Source: Cynocephalus volans
Lineage: Eukaryota; Chordata; Mammalia; Dermoptera; Cynocephalidae
Length of the DNA stretch: 64,000 bases
Reading direction: 5' to 3'
Assembly (NCBI RefSeq): GCF_027409185.1
Contig: NC_084471.1
Coordinates: 7,656,535 to 7,720,534 of the forward strand
Positions 18,240 to 28,900 of this stretch are shown piece after piece. Position 1 is the stretch's first letter, and the number at the start of each line of letters is the position of its first letter. The position numbers and the translations under genes were made by a program. The notes below the pieces were generated by a model that ran no database searches, had not been told where the DNA came from, and saw only the letters and a list, made by a program, of their open reading frames with translations.

Positions 18240-19071
18240 CATGGGGACCGGACCCCCCCTCCCACAACCAGTCACACCACCAGCACCTTGGGGCCTGCCC
18301 CAGGACCTGAGGCATGGAGCTGAAGACCAGACCCCCCACACACAACCAGGCACACCACCAGCACCAAGGAGCATGCCAAAACATCACCTCCATGTGGGTG
18401 GCCCACCACAGCTGCCACAATAACCACGGCTGCCACAAAAGCGACTAGATGCCACAACCACCATGCAGATGGTCCGCCAGCCACTGGAGTGGATTGACAC
18501 AAGGAGAGTCACCAGCAGAGATCAAAGAAAATAAGAGGATGTCTCTCTCCACAAAGCCCATTCCAGAGTGACAGTAGAAGCATCTGCTCTATGATAATAT
18601 TGGGGGACCTGAACACACCTCTCAGCATTGGACAGATCATCTATGTAACAAATCAACAGAGTAACCATTACTCTTTCAGAAAGAGAGAAGAAATCTGGGG
18701 TAATTAGATGGTTGGGGTGGAGGGAGGGGGCATAAGGAGAGATTGGACAAGGGGCATAAAGAATAAGTAAGATTTAGGGTCAGCCTGTGGCTCACTAGGG
18801 AGAGTGTGGTGCTGATAACACCAAGGCCAAGGGTTTGGATCCCTATATAGGGATGGCCAGTTGGCTCACTTGGGAGAGCATGGTGCTGACAACACCAAGT
18901 TAAGGGTTAGGATCCCCTTACCAGTCATCTTATAAAAAAAAAAGAATAAGATTGTAGCAATACATATGCTAATAATAGTGATTTGATCAACACATCAATG
19001 TTGAGCCCCAAAAATATGTATAATCAATTATGATTCAATAAAAATTAAAGAGAATTAAAAAATAAAATATA
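18240..19071 (+). mobile_element. Composite L1-derived non-autonomous insertion
   Basis: An 832-base block inserted into L1 fragment B. It is flanked by a 17-base imperfect target duplication: AATAAGTGGTGCTACTG at 18223-18239 and AATAAATGGTGTTACTG at 19072-19088. Parts in order: two GC-rich 79-base tandem units starting at 18246 and 18325 (GACCGGACCCCCC and GACCAGACCCCCC); a GC-rich stretch to about 18530; a short piece of the L1 endonuclease region near 18600-18650 (GGGGACCTGAACACACCTCT, compare the GDFNTPLS motif); then an L1-like 3'UTR (GGGGTAATTAGATGGTTGGG) ending TGATTCAATAAAAATTAAAG. ORF1 and most of ORF2 are absent. I infer an L1-mobilised, internally deleted family. The SINE at 18777-18943 landed in it later. 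Confidence 0.6.
18777..18943 (+). repeat. tRNA-derived dimeric SINE (CYN-like)
   Basis: Dimer with CTGTGGCTCACTAGGGAGAG, GGGTTTGGATCC and second-half GGGTTAGGATCCCC, plus an A tail. The flanks GAATAAGTAAGATTT and GAATAAGATTG suggest a target duplication. Confidence 0.85.
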
Positions 19072-19418
19072 AATAAATGGTGTTACTGGATATCCACATG
19101 CAAAAGAATAAAGCTGGGCCCCTACCTCACACCATATACAAAGAAATTAATTCAAAGTGATTGAGGACCTAAATGTAAGAGTTAAAACTATAAAACTCTT
19201 AGGAGAAAACAGAGGGGTAAATCTTCATGATCTTGAATTAGACTACAGCTTCTGAGATATGACACCTTTATAAATAACAACCAACCAAAGAAAAAATAGC
19301 AAAATTGGGCTTCATCAAAATTTTAAAATTGGGCTTCAAAGGACACTATCAAGAAAGTGAAAAGGTAACTCAGAATGGGAGAAAATCTTTGCAAGTCAAA
19401 AATTTGATCATAGTCTAG

Positions 19419-19578
19419 GGCCAGCCTGTGGCTCACTCAGGAGAGTGCGGTGCTGATAACACCAAGGCCAAGGGTTCAGATCCCTATATAGGGATGGCTG
19501 GTTCACTCACTTCACAGAGCATGATGCTGACAACACCAAGCCAAGGGTTAGGATCCCCTTACCAGTCATCTTTTAAAA

Positions 19579-19587
<9 letters not shown>
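19419..19587 (+). repeat. tRNA-derived dimeric SINE (CYN-like)
   Basis: Dimer in L1 fragment B. The target duplication is GATCATAGTCTAG at 19406-19418 and GATAATAGTCTAG at 19613-19625. Its A tail has grown into an (AT)n run at about 19588-19612. Confidence 0.9.
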
Positions 19588-19609
<22 letters not shown>

Positions 19610-20329
19610 TATGATAATAGTCTAGTATCCAGAATACAGAAAGAACTCTTACAATTCAACAATAAGACAAATAACCTAATTTTAAAATGGGCAAAGAATA
19701 TGAATAGATATTTCTCCAAAGAAGACATACAATTGGCAAATAAGCACATGAAAAGATGCCCAACATCTTAGAGAAATGTAAATCAGAACCACAATGAGAC
19801 ACCACTTCACAGCCACTAAGATGACTGTAATCAAAAAGGTCAAATAATAACATGTGCTGGCAAGAAATGAGAACCCTCATACACTGCTGTTTGGGATGTA
19901 AAATTGTGCAGCCACTTTGGAAAGCAATTGGGCAGTTCCTCAAAAAGTAAAACATAAAGTGAGCATATGACCCAGCAATTGCAACCCTAGTTATATACCC
20001 TACAAAACTGAAAACACATTCATACAAAAACCTGTACATTCATGTTCACAGCAGCATTGTTCATAATAGCCAAAAAGTGAAAACAACCCAAACGTCCATC
20101 AACTGATGAATGGGCAAACTAAATGTGGTATATCTGTACAGTGGAATATTATTCAGCCATATAAATCAGTGAAGTACTGAAACATACTAAAATAAGAATG
20201 AATCTTGAAAACATGCTAAGTAAAAGAAGCCAGTCACAAAAAGTCGCATATTGTATGTTCCCATTTTTATAAAATATCCAGAATAGGCAAATTCATGAAA
20301 TGTTACCAAACCAAATAGATCCGCTCACC

Positions 20330-20900
20330 CAAGTACAGCTAAGTCAAGACACTGACACCGGGTTGCAGTGAGGGAAATTAGGCATTTAATTACAAGGCCA
20401 GTATATTGGAGCAGGGGCAGCTAATGCTGAAAAACCCAAGCTCTTTGAAAGTTTACAAGCAAGGATTTTTAAAGGAAAAACTTAGGGGTTGGGGTTGGGG
20501 CTGGGTGACTAGCCTATGGACGTTTCTCATTGGCTGGATCTCAGAAGACAAAGGAAGAGCTCTGGGACCCTGCGCATCAATCTGCTGGCTCCAGTCAGTG
20601 TGCGGTCCTTGTAGTCAGTGATGTTTACCTGAGAGAACCATTGAGACTCAGGCTCCCTTCCCCGTTGGGACTGGATCCCTGGGAGGATGTGGGCTGGAGC
20701 TACTAGAAGGGGATAGCCTACTGGAGAGAGAAGCCAGTGCACAGAAGAGCAGAGCTAAGAGACAAGACAAAAAAACTGGATCCTGGTGATATTCTTTGAG
20801 CCCCTAAATCAAGCTGGACCTAAAGCCCACATGAACTCCTTTGTTATGTAAGCCAATAAATACTATATTTTCTTAAGCCAGTTTGAGTTGGATTTACTGT
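20330..20900. repeat. Old LTR-like interspersed repeat, family not assigned
   Basis: The right part contains AGCCAATAAATACTATATTT and TTAAGCCAGTTTGAGTTGG, a pattern I associate with old mammalian LTR elements. The left part (GGAAATTAGGCATTTAATTA) may be a second fossil in reverse. I cannot name the family. Confidence 0.35.
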
Positions 20901-20904
20901 CCCT

Positions 20905-22275
20905 TGAAGTGGATAGACTCCACGCTAATATAAAGGGTGAGGAAGATGAAGGTGTCAGAGATAACAGGTTTTCGGTTAGTGCAACAACGGTTGCTAATAA
21001 TAAAATAATTATGAGTATGATACATACAATCTTTATAGGCATAAGACTATAGGGCATGATAAATAATATAGTCAAACAATATCACCAAGATCCAGTTTTT
21101 CTGCAGTAATCAGATCTGTGAAGTAGGTAATAATTCTTACCTAATTACAATATGATTTTGTTCTTTACTGAATATTCAGAGTGAGGTCTTGCTGTCCCTG
21201 CCTACCAACAACCTGAGTAGTGCCTTCTCTGTGCCCTGCAAGATGCATGAAGCCTCAGGGAAATTACAGGTTAGGTGTACATGAAAACTGTGGGAAATAG
21301 ATGCAGGGTGGTCCCACTCTAGATTGCACAAGTACAGAGAAGGCTGACTACTTTTGCTGCAGTGGTTTTCTCCTTTTATATATGGTATAAATCTAGCTTA
21401 TTTATATATTGTTTAGTAGTATTTTTTTTTCTTAATGTGCAATAAACCTTTTCAGGAGAAATAAACTTTTTTTAAGAAGTTCACATTTAATTAAAAATTA
21501 CTTCTGAATTTCCATTTCTCAAAGTTGATTATGAAAATGAAACTTCCATAGAATAACCTTTACTGACCTTCCACCATGGGGGCCAAAGAGATATCACTAA
21601 CCACAAACCAGATGACACAATTCTGATGCAGAAGCATCGCACCCACTTCAAAAGTAAGTAATTATTTTAAGATGACCATGCCTGAAAACAAACTAACACG
21701 TGGAGCTACAGAGGTGTGTTGACATATCACTCTGTGAAGCATGACTCTTGATTTACATCAAATTACTTCTTCTACAAAAAAGTACTTCAGTGTGGCAGTA
21801 ACGTTCTTCTCTGCACCCCTCACCTACTGGAGTTTGGAAATGTGAGTCTTTGAAGACCAACATGTGTCCTACAATGGCATTGAACAAGTCCCATAAACCA
21901 GAGCATTTTGTTCAGATTCAGTTCAAAAATTTTTAATCAAAATAGCAATTGAAGCGCCAAAGAAATTTCAGCCCGAGCTTTTTAGCAAACTACAATTATT
22001 ACAAAATTGCAAACAGGGAGACATTGAAATGCATCCCCGTGGAGCAACAGAACTGAAAAATCAATGAGAGTTCAAAGGAGAATGATTTTTTAAATTCTGT
22101 AATTGCACTTTTAAATATCTCAACTTCTAAGGAAAAATCTCTTTTGATGGTACGCCCAGTTTTAATTGGATACATTTACATTCCAGATCCAAATATACAG
22201 AAATTAAGAAGGGCCACGATTTTGCAGCCCCTAAATTTGGTGAAGCATTCGAACGAATCTGAGAACTCCTCCCAC
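20905..22275. other. Intergenic upstream of the TTLL12 CpG island
   Basis: AT-rich DNA without a supported gene. Composition changes sharply to CpG-rich at about 22280. Confidence 0.4.
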
Positions 22276-22480
22276 CCGCAGGGAGTCTGCAAGTCGTCAA
22301 ACTGCGTCTGTGGCGGGAGCGCAACTCTGCCGCACCCGCGTCTCCGCGCCCCAGGGGCCACTTCCGGCCCATCCCTAGTCTCTTCCGGTTCTGACCTCGT
22401 GGGACGCGGTATTTCCGCCCTCCCGGCAACCCCTGCGGCAGCCACCCGAGGAGTGAGATTAAAACACCTGCCCCGTCAGT

Positions 22481-22492
22481 CGCGCGTGCGCA
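22481..22492 (-). promoter_or_regulatory. NRF1 consensus site
   Basis: The minus strand reads TGCGCACGCGCG, which fits YGCGCAYGCGCR exactly, about 245 bases upstream of the TTLL12 start. Confidence 0.6.
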
Positions 22493-22736
22493 CACGCGGC
22501 CAGCCCCAAGCCACTAACGCCACCACACGTATCCTCCCCCCGCACGCACCCCGCCCAGGGACACCCGCGGCCTCGCAGGCTCCGCGGGCCTCGCGGCCCG
22601 AGCTTCGCGCCGGGCGGCCCGGCGGCGGGCGGGGGGGCGGCGGCGGGCCCGGGGAGAGGACGGGCTGGGCGGCGCCGGCGGGCGGGCCGCGGGCTGAGGC
22701 GGCACTGGAGTCGGCGCTGGCGCTGGCGGAGGCGCC

Positions 22737-22913
22737 ATGGAGGTCGAGCTGGGGCCGGAGCGCAGGCCCGCGGAGCGCAGCAGCCCGGGCCCGAGTTCGG
22801 AGGAGGGCGCGCGGGCCCTGGCCGAGTTCGCGGCGCTGCACGGCCCGGCGCTGCGCGCCTCGGGGGTCCCCGAGCGGTACTGGGGCCGCCTCCTGCACAA
22901 GCTGGAGCACGAG
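22737..22913 (+). CDS. TTLL12: TTLL12 exon 1 (codons 1-59)
   Basis: ATG in GCGCCATGG; ends at LLHKLEHE with donor GTGCGG at 22914. Very GC-rich. Confidence 0.95.
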
Positions 22914-25900
22914 GTGCGGGGCTCAGGGCGGGGGGCACCGCTCGGGGCCCTTCTGGGGGAAGGGCGCGGCGGGCAGGGGAAGCCTGCTCCCGGGTGGCCA
23001 GGCCTCGGGGAGACGCGCGGGGGGCGCAGGTTTGGTGATGAGGCCGCGAGGGCCGGGACGAGCGACCTGGAGGTTGGGGCCGCAGGGGGACGGTAGAGGT
23101 CTGTACCCGGGCCCCGAGCCGGCCGGGGCTACCGTGGGAACTGAACTGAAATGAGCTCGGGCTGCTGTGCGGGCCGGGCCTGAGCCGGGGCCCCCAGACA
23201 TCGAGCCCCACCGCAGCCCCGCGAGGAGGAAGCTTCGTCACCCCCGTTTTACAGCTGAGAAAACTGAAGCTCAGGAAGAGGCAGGGTCTGTCGGGTTTGC
23301 AAGCCGGAAGCTTGCTGTGCGCGCACCACCTCGGCCGGAGTAGGATCCCGGGAATTGTGTAGCGTCACGGTGTGGTTCGTGGAACTCTTTTGTGCTTCTC
23401 CACCTGAGTTGAGCCCCCGGTCACCCTCCTTTTGCAGACTTAAAAAAAAAAAAAAAAAAAAAAAAACATGTTGGGGGAGATGGAGAAAGAATCTAGTGAG
23501 AAGTGTTTAGAGGTTCTCTCCCGTTTTGTGAGGGTGTCTCCCTTCTGCTCACCTGCTTGCCCTAACCTGGGCCTCCAAAAGGTCTCCTGGCATCCTGGCT
23601 GAGGGCTGGGCCCTGGTTGTTGGTTGGTTGCCCAGGTGCTGAAGCCAGAGCACCTTCCCAGGGCGGGCTAGTGGGGGCCTTTTTTTTTTTAGCGGGAGCC
23701 AGGCTCTGCTTCGGGGCGCTGTCTTCCAGGCTGAGACCAGCGAAGTGGTGATGGGGTGGACCCCAGAGCCAAGGAGAGGCTGTCCCAGCCAGGATCTAGG
23801 AGTCCCCTGAGCCTGGCTGCTGGACAGAGCCCCCACTTCTGAGCCCCAGTTTCTCTTTGTACAATCATTCCGGCTCCAAACATAGTTGCTTTAAAAAAAG
23901 GTACAGTGTTAGTGGCACCTCCTCACAATATAGCATGTTTTGCAATACAGTGAATTTCCTTTGCCCTCAATTCTGCCACTATTTCCTGAGTATTGCCCTA
24001 GTCCCAGGCCTGTGCTTAGGGGGAAGAGGACTCCAGTTTGTTAGAATAAAAGAGTCCCTGTGCTGAGTGAAAGGAGTGCAGCATAGCAATGCCCTGTCTT
24101 CTGCCCAGCCGGCGTCTACCAGCAGTAGACAAGCATGGCCCGGTCTCCATCGGGAAAGCAAGGATGGTGAGCCACGAGAACGTGGCTCCCACGGGATGGG
24201 ACATGGGGGTGTCCTGAGAAGTAAGCTTCAGCCAGTGGCCAGCACATAGCAGGCAGTCACCAGAGTATAGTGTCCCCTCTGCCCAGGTCGCCCTTGCTGC
24301 CAGTATCTTTCAAGGGGCAGCCAGTGTTTTTCCGTGACCCACCCAAGCCATTGCGGGCAGAGCTGAGTCACCACTTTGCAGACACAAACCTGCAGCTATT
24401 ACTCCCCAGTGAAACCTGCTGCTATGGGCCCACATGTAGGGGAGGGCATGCCAGCAGAACAAGCACCTGCCGACAGCACTGGAGTCCCTTCAGCCCCTGG
24501 CAAGGCCAATGGCCCTGGTGCCTTGCCTTAGATTGTACCCTGGGAAAAGATGGGGAGCATTTTAAAAATAAACGTCAGCTCTTGTTGGCACGAACTTCCC
24601 AGTTGCAAAACCACTCCCCTTCGTTATCTCCTTGGGTGCTCCTCCAGTCCCACCATGAGGGGCCTGTGGCCACACCCTTTCACAGATGGAGAAAGCCAGG
24701 TTTGAGGCAGGTCCTGTTATCACTTAGCCTTATACTGTCTGCACTTCCCCAGTAAGGGTTGGGAATAGAAGGCTGTGGATTTGGAATACTGGGGTTGAAG
24801 CCCAAGGTGTGGATTCTAGCTCTCTGAGCCTCTTTCCTAATCTCAAACTGGAGGGGAAGGCAGTGGCCTCCGTAGGGGTGCTGTGAGGGTTCCAGGAGAA
24901 CCTAATTGGCTCAGTCCACTTATTCCCCACCTGAGAGCCTCTCCCAGAGAGCACCCAAGCTCCTCTTGTCCTCAAGGTCGTCCCTGGCCTGCTCACCCAG
25001 TGCACAGCCCTCCTGCTCCTGGGCCTTTCTACCTCCAGGCCTCGGCTCTTGCCCTCTCTCTACCTGGAGTTCCTTTCCTCCACCACCCCAGAGCCACATG
25101 TTTAAATCTTCCCCTTCCTTCAGAACTCACCTCAGATTATGTCTCCTTGTCCATAAAGTCTTCCCAGGCCCTCCAGGACCCAGGGCAATTTACCTGATAC
25201 TCTCAACTAACCTGGACCTTACTCAGCTGTCAGCTCCCCGGGCAAGATCATGAGTAATTATCCTCACACCACCCACAGTACCCAGCCCGCAAGAACTGTC
25301 CAACTGCCATTTTTAATAGAGAAGTGAGAAACAGGTTTTAGGGAGAGACTAGCCTTCATTAAGTCCCCACTGTGCACTGCTTTTGTTCATGCATCTGTTC
25401 TAGAAGGGGGGTGATAACCCCATTTTTTTTTTATACAAAAGATGACCGGTAAGGGGATCTTAACCCTTGGCTTGGTGTTGTCAGCACCATACTCACCCAG
25501 TGAGCAAACCGGCCATCCCTATATGGGATCTGAACCCGTGGCCTTGGTGTTATCAGCACCTCACTCTCCCGAGTGAGCCACAGGCCGGCCCCTGACACCC
25601 CCATTTGACAAGTGAGGAAACTGAGTCCAGAGAAGTGTAACGATGGCAGCAAGTGCTTCAGGGCATTTGCCGTGGTCCAGACTCCTAAATTCTTTATGTG
25701 TGTAGTCAGTTAATCCTCCCAACAACCATCTGGTAGGTTCTGTTATTCCCGTTGTATGTATGAGGAAACCGAGGCACAGAGCGGTTAAGAAAAAGTTGCA
25801 TATCTAGGAAGTGGTGAAGCCAAGATTTGAACCCACACAGCCTGGCTCTGGAATCTTTTCAAAGTCTCCCTTTGCTGGCTTGTGACGGACACACTGCATG

Positions 25901-28900
25901 AGTGTGGCTGCACCTGGGACCGGTCCAGTTTGGCTCTGGAGCACACAAGAAGAAGCTGACTTGTCTGCTTTACTTTGGCAGAGAAACTCCAGGAGCAAGG
26001 TCTTTATCTTCCTGTCCCACCCTGACCCAGGACCTCAGGCCTTGTTTTCTGCAGGCCTTGAATTGTGCTTCGTGGCTGGAGGAGGCTGTCCTGTGGGCCA
26101 CCTCAGCTGCACTGGTGTTGGGTTGGTTCTTCTGGTGAGATGGAAATTGGGGTGCACTCCCAGATCGCTATGATGCTGACTTCCATTCACCTCCAATGTG
26201 ACCAGAGCCATCCTCTCCGCCTTTGGGGACTCATTTTCTCTGTAAAGGAAGGGGCTAGACTGGAATGAATTCCAGCACATATATGTACTCCCATTTCCAA
26301 CATGATATCTCGTGGGGCAAGGGGCCTTGGATGACAGCACAGGTCATAGTCAATGGGGTGGATTAGGTTTCCGTTCTGACTTTGTGATGTTTCTAGGAGC
26401 CTCAGTTTCCCCATCTGTAAGGTGGTGTGGGTATGTTGGGTCCTGCTTCTCTGAAGGAGTCAAGTTCTTTCTTCAGGCCCAGGTGTGTCACACTTGGTGG
26501 CTTTTCCCGGAGCCGAAACCCTGGCCTCAGTGAAGGGTTAGGGGTAGGGCCTCCTGCCCAGACTCCCTGTGGACCCGTGCTTGGTCCCCCAGGTTTTCGA
26601 TGCTGGAGAAATGTTTGGGATCATGCAAGTGGAAGAGGTAGAAGCGGATGACGACGAGGCAGCACGAGCAGTGCGGGAGAAGCAGCCCAACCCAGGGAGT
26701 GAGCTGTGCTACAAAGTCATTGTGACCAGCGAGAGTGGGCTCCAGGCCGCAGACCCCAACAGGTAGGAGCCAGGGGTGGGCGTCAGTCACTGGCCTGGCT
26801 TCCTTCCAGAGAGATTTCGCCAAGACCATTACTGTTGAGGAAATAGCAGTAACTGCAAACACTTGTGTGCTCCCTGTGTGCCGGCAGCCTGTGGCATGCC
26901 TGTATGGACAACCGTGGTGTTTACACTAGGGCTTCAGGACAGCGTAGGCGCTAACACCAACACTGATAACAGTCCCTGGTAATCCTGCTGAATGGTTCTG
27001 AGAGCACCTCCCTGTGGCTTCACTCGGGATCACAATGGTGATGAGGAAACATGCAGGAAGGACTTCCACCGACATGCACTGGGCTCAGGCCCACCCTCTT
27101 CCTTAACTTCAGTGCAGCGAGCCTTTGTGTGCACCTGCTCTATCTTGCCCCGTGCCACTCGGGCCTGGGTACAGGTGCATCAAACACAGACGCTGTCCCC
27201 AGGAGCTCACAGTCTCTGAGCCCTACACCACGCACACTGGCACAGCCAGGCTTGGGAGGGGCTGGAGAGTGGAGTCCTGGGTTTTTGGAGGTTGAGGTGC
27301 TCACTACTTCACCTGCTCCTGGGCCTTTCTGCCTCCAGACTTTTGTCCCTCCGAGTCTTCTGTTGACAGGCCCCAGCGAGCTACTCCATGCCCGTCCCCT
27401 GCCCCTGCCTGTGGACACAGCTCTCCTCTGCATCTGCCAGGGTCACCCCCAGGTGTTGAACTTTGAGGGCCTGGTTTTGTGTATGGCATTGTCCAGACAT
27501 CAGCTGTGAGCGTGAGAGCAGGAACAAATCTTCATTTACTTTAGGATATGCAAACAAGCCAAAAATCTAATACAAGCACAATAAATACTTCTGAACTTGC
27601 CACCTGACCTAAGAACTGGAATATCTGCTGTTCCTTGGATTTTAAAAGGGGAGCAGAGTTGTGGGTCCATGCCGGGGCTGTTCTGCCCATCAGGCACCTG
27701 TGCAGTTGGAGCCTCCTCGTGCAGCAGAACTCCATCCTGTGGGGTGGGAGGCAGCCATGGCCTCAGACCTGCAGTGGGAATGCCTTATTGTCTGCCACAG
27801 CTCCACCATGGTTTTGTGGGAGCTGTGCAGCTGGACCACCTAGGCTCTTCCAGGGAAACCAGCACATGTGGGCTGCAGGTGTCTATATGTGTGGGGACCT
27901 GAAGCCTCTCCCACAAAGAGGCCCTGGTGCTTCCAGGGTCCTTGTGGGGGGGTGGTGTAAGCAAGCTCTTTGTGATGTCTCCTTTGCATGTCTGCCCACT
28001 GGCCTCCCAGTGTGCAGAGTTTTTGCATTTGCAGAGCACGGTCGTGGGCCAGGCCTGCAGGGAGCAGGGTGGGGAGCATGGGCCTGCCTTCCAGTCGACT
28101 GGGGTGGGTTAGGTTTTCGTCCTGACTCTGTGGTGTCTCAGTCACTTAGTGATTGCTGCTGCGTATCACAAGTGCTTAGTGTGCAGGTGGAATGCTGTGT
28201 GTTTGGTTTCATTTGATACCCATATCAACCTGGTGATAGGAGGTGGGGGAACCCTCTTGCCTTATTTTAGAAGGTTGCTCAGGGCCACACGGAGTGAGCG
28301 GCAGGACTGGGATCTCGCCCTGGGCCCACTGGACTCCAAAACTGCATAACTATGGTTATAACTGGGGAGACCAAGTCTCGGGTTGGGTGCCAGGTCCCGG
28401 CCACATCCCTGGGCCTTGTCCTCTTCTCCGCATTTCTGTTTATGCCGTGCCACCTGGCAGCCTCACCTGTGGCCTGTGCCTGCAGCATCTTCCTCATCGA
28501 CCACGCCTGGACGTGTCGCGTGGAGCACGCCCGCCAGCAGCTGCAGCAGGTGCCGGGGCTGCTGCACCGCATGGCCAACCTGATGGGCGTCGAGTTCCAC
28601 GGCGAGCTGCCCACTGCCGAGGCCGTGGCCCTGGTGCTGGAAGAGATGTGGAAGTTCAACCAGACCTACCAGCTGGCCCATGGGGTGAGCGGCGGGCAGG
28701 CGGGCCCCAGGCAGGGGAGGATAGACAGGCACGCGGGCATTCACTGACCCATGCCCTCAGGGCTGGTGGGGGGCCAGTCAAGGACAGCAAACCCATTCCT
28801 GTGGCTTGTGGAGACCCCCTCAGGCTGGGCCTTCATCAGGAGCCTGTTCGCTCTTTCCCTGGGGCTGGTCCATGTTGGGGACCCAGGTGCTCACCCAGCC

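Larger units (their letters stand above)
17430..20290 (+). mobile_element. L1 fragment B, reverse-transcriptase region to 3' end
   Basis: L1 ORF2 in sense orientation. [12 protein letters not shown] at about 17465 is followed by [12 protein letters not shown] in place of the family's YADD-type catalytic motif, so the copy is dead at the active site. Then come [15 protein letters not shown] and [12 protein letters not shown] to about 18135. After a large insertion at 18240-19071 the same L1 resumes (GATATCCACATGCAAAAGAA) and runs to ATTATTCAGCCATATAAATC and the 3' end. Fragments A and B overlap in ORF2 content, so they are two separate L1 insertions side by side. Confidence 0.8.
22280..23210 (+). 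promoter_or_regulatory. TTLL12: TTLL12 CpG-island promoter
   Basis: A dense CpG block spanning the inferred 5'UTR and the first exon. There is no TATA box. Two ETS-type motifs (ACTTCCGG at 22360-22367, CTTCCGG at 22382-22388) and a perfect NRF1 consensus (22481-22492) precede the start codon. The transcription start is probably between 22480 and 22700 but cannot be fixed from sequence. Confidence 0.8.
22914..26592 (+). other. TTLL12 intron 1
   Basis: CpG-rich at its start, then ordinary intron sequence. It holds a poly(A) run (23441-23466), an antisense SINE (25427-25591) and a MIR (25670-25860). No coding sequence is supported. Confidence 0.6.

Noticed and set aside
22144-23241. Open frames of 336 and 260 codons around the TTLL12 CpG island
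   Set aside because: They are GC-rich shadow frames. The TTLL12 exon 1 frame with its Kozak start and human-like protein explains the region.
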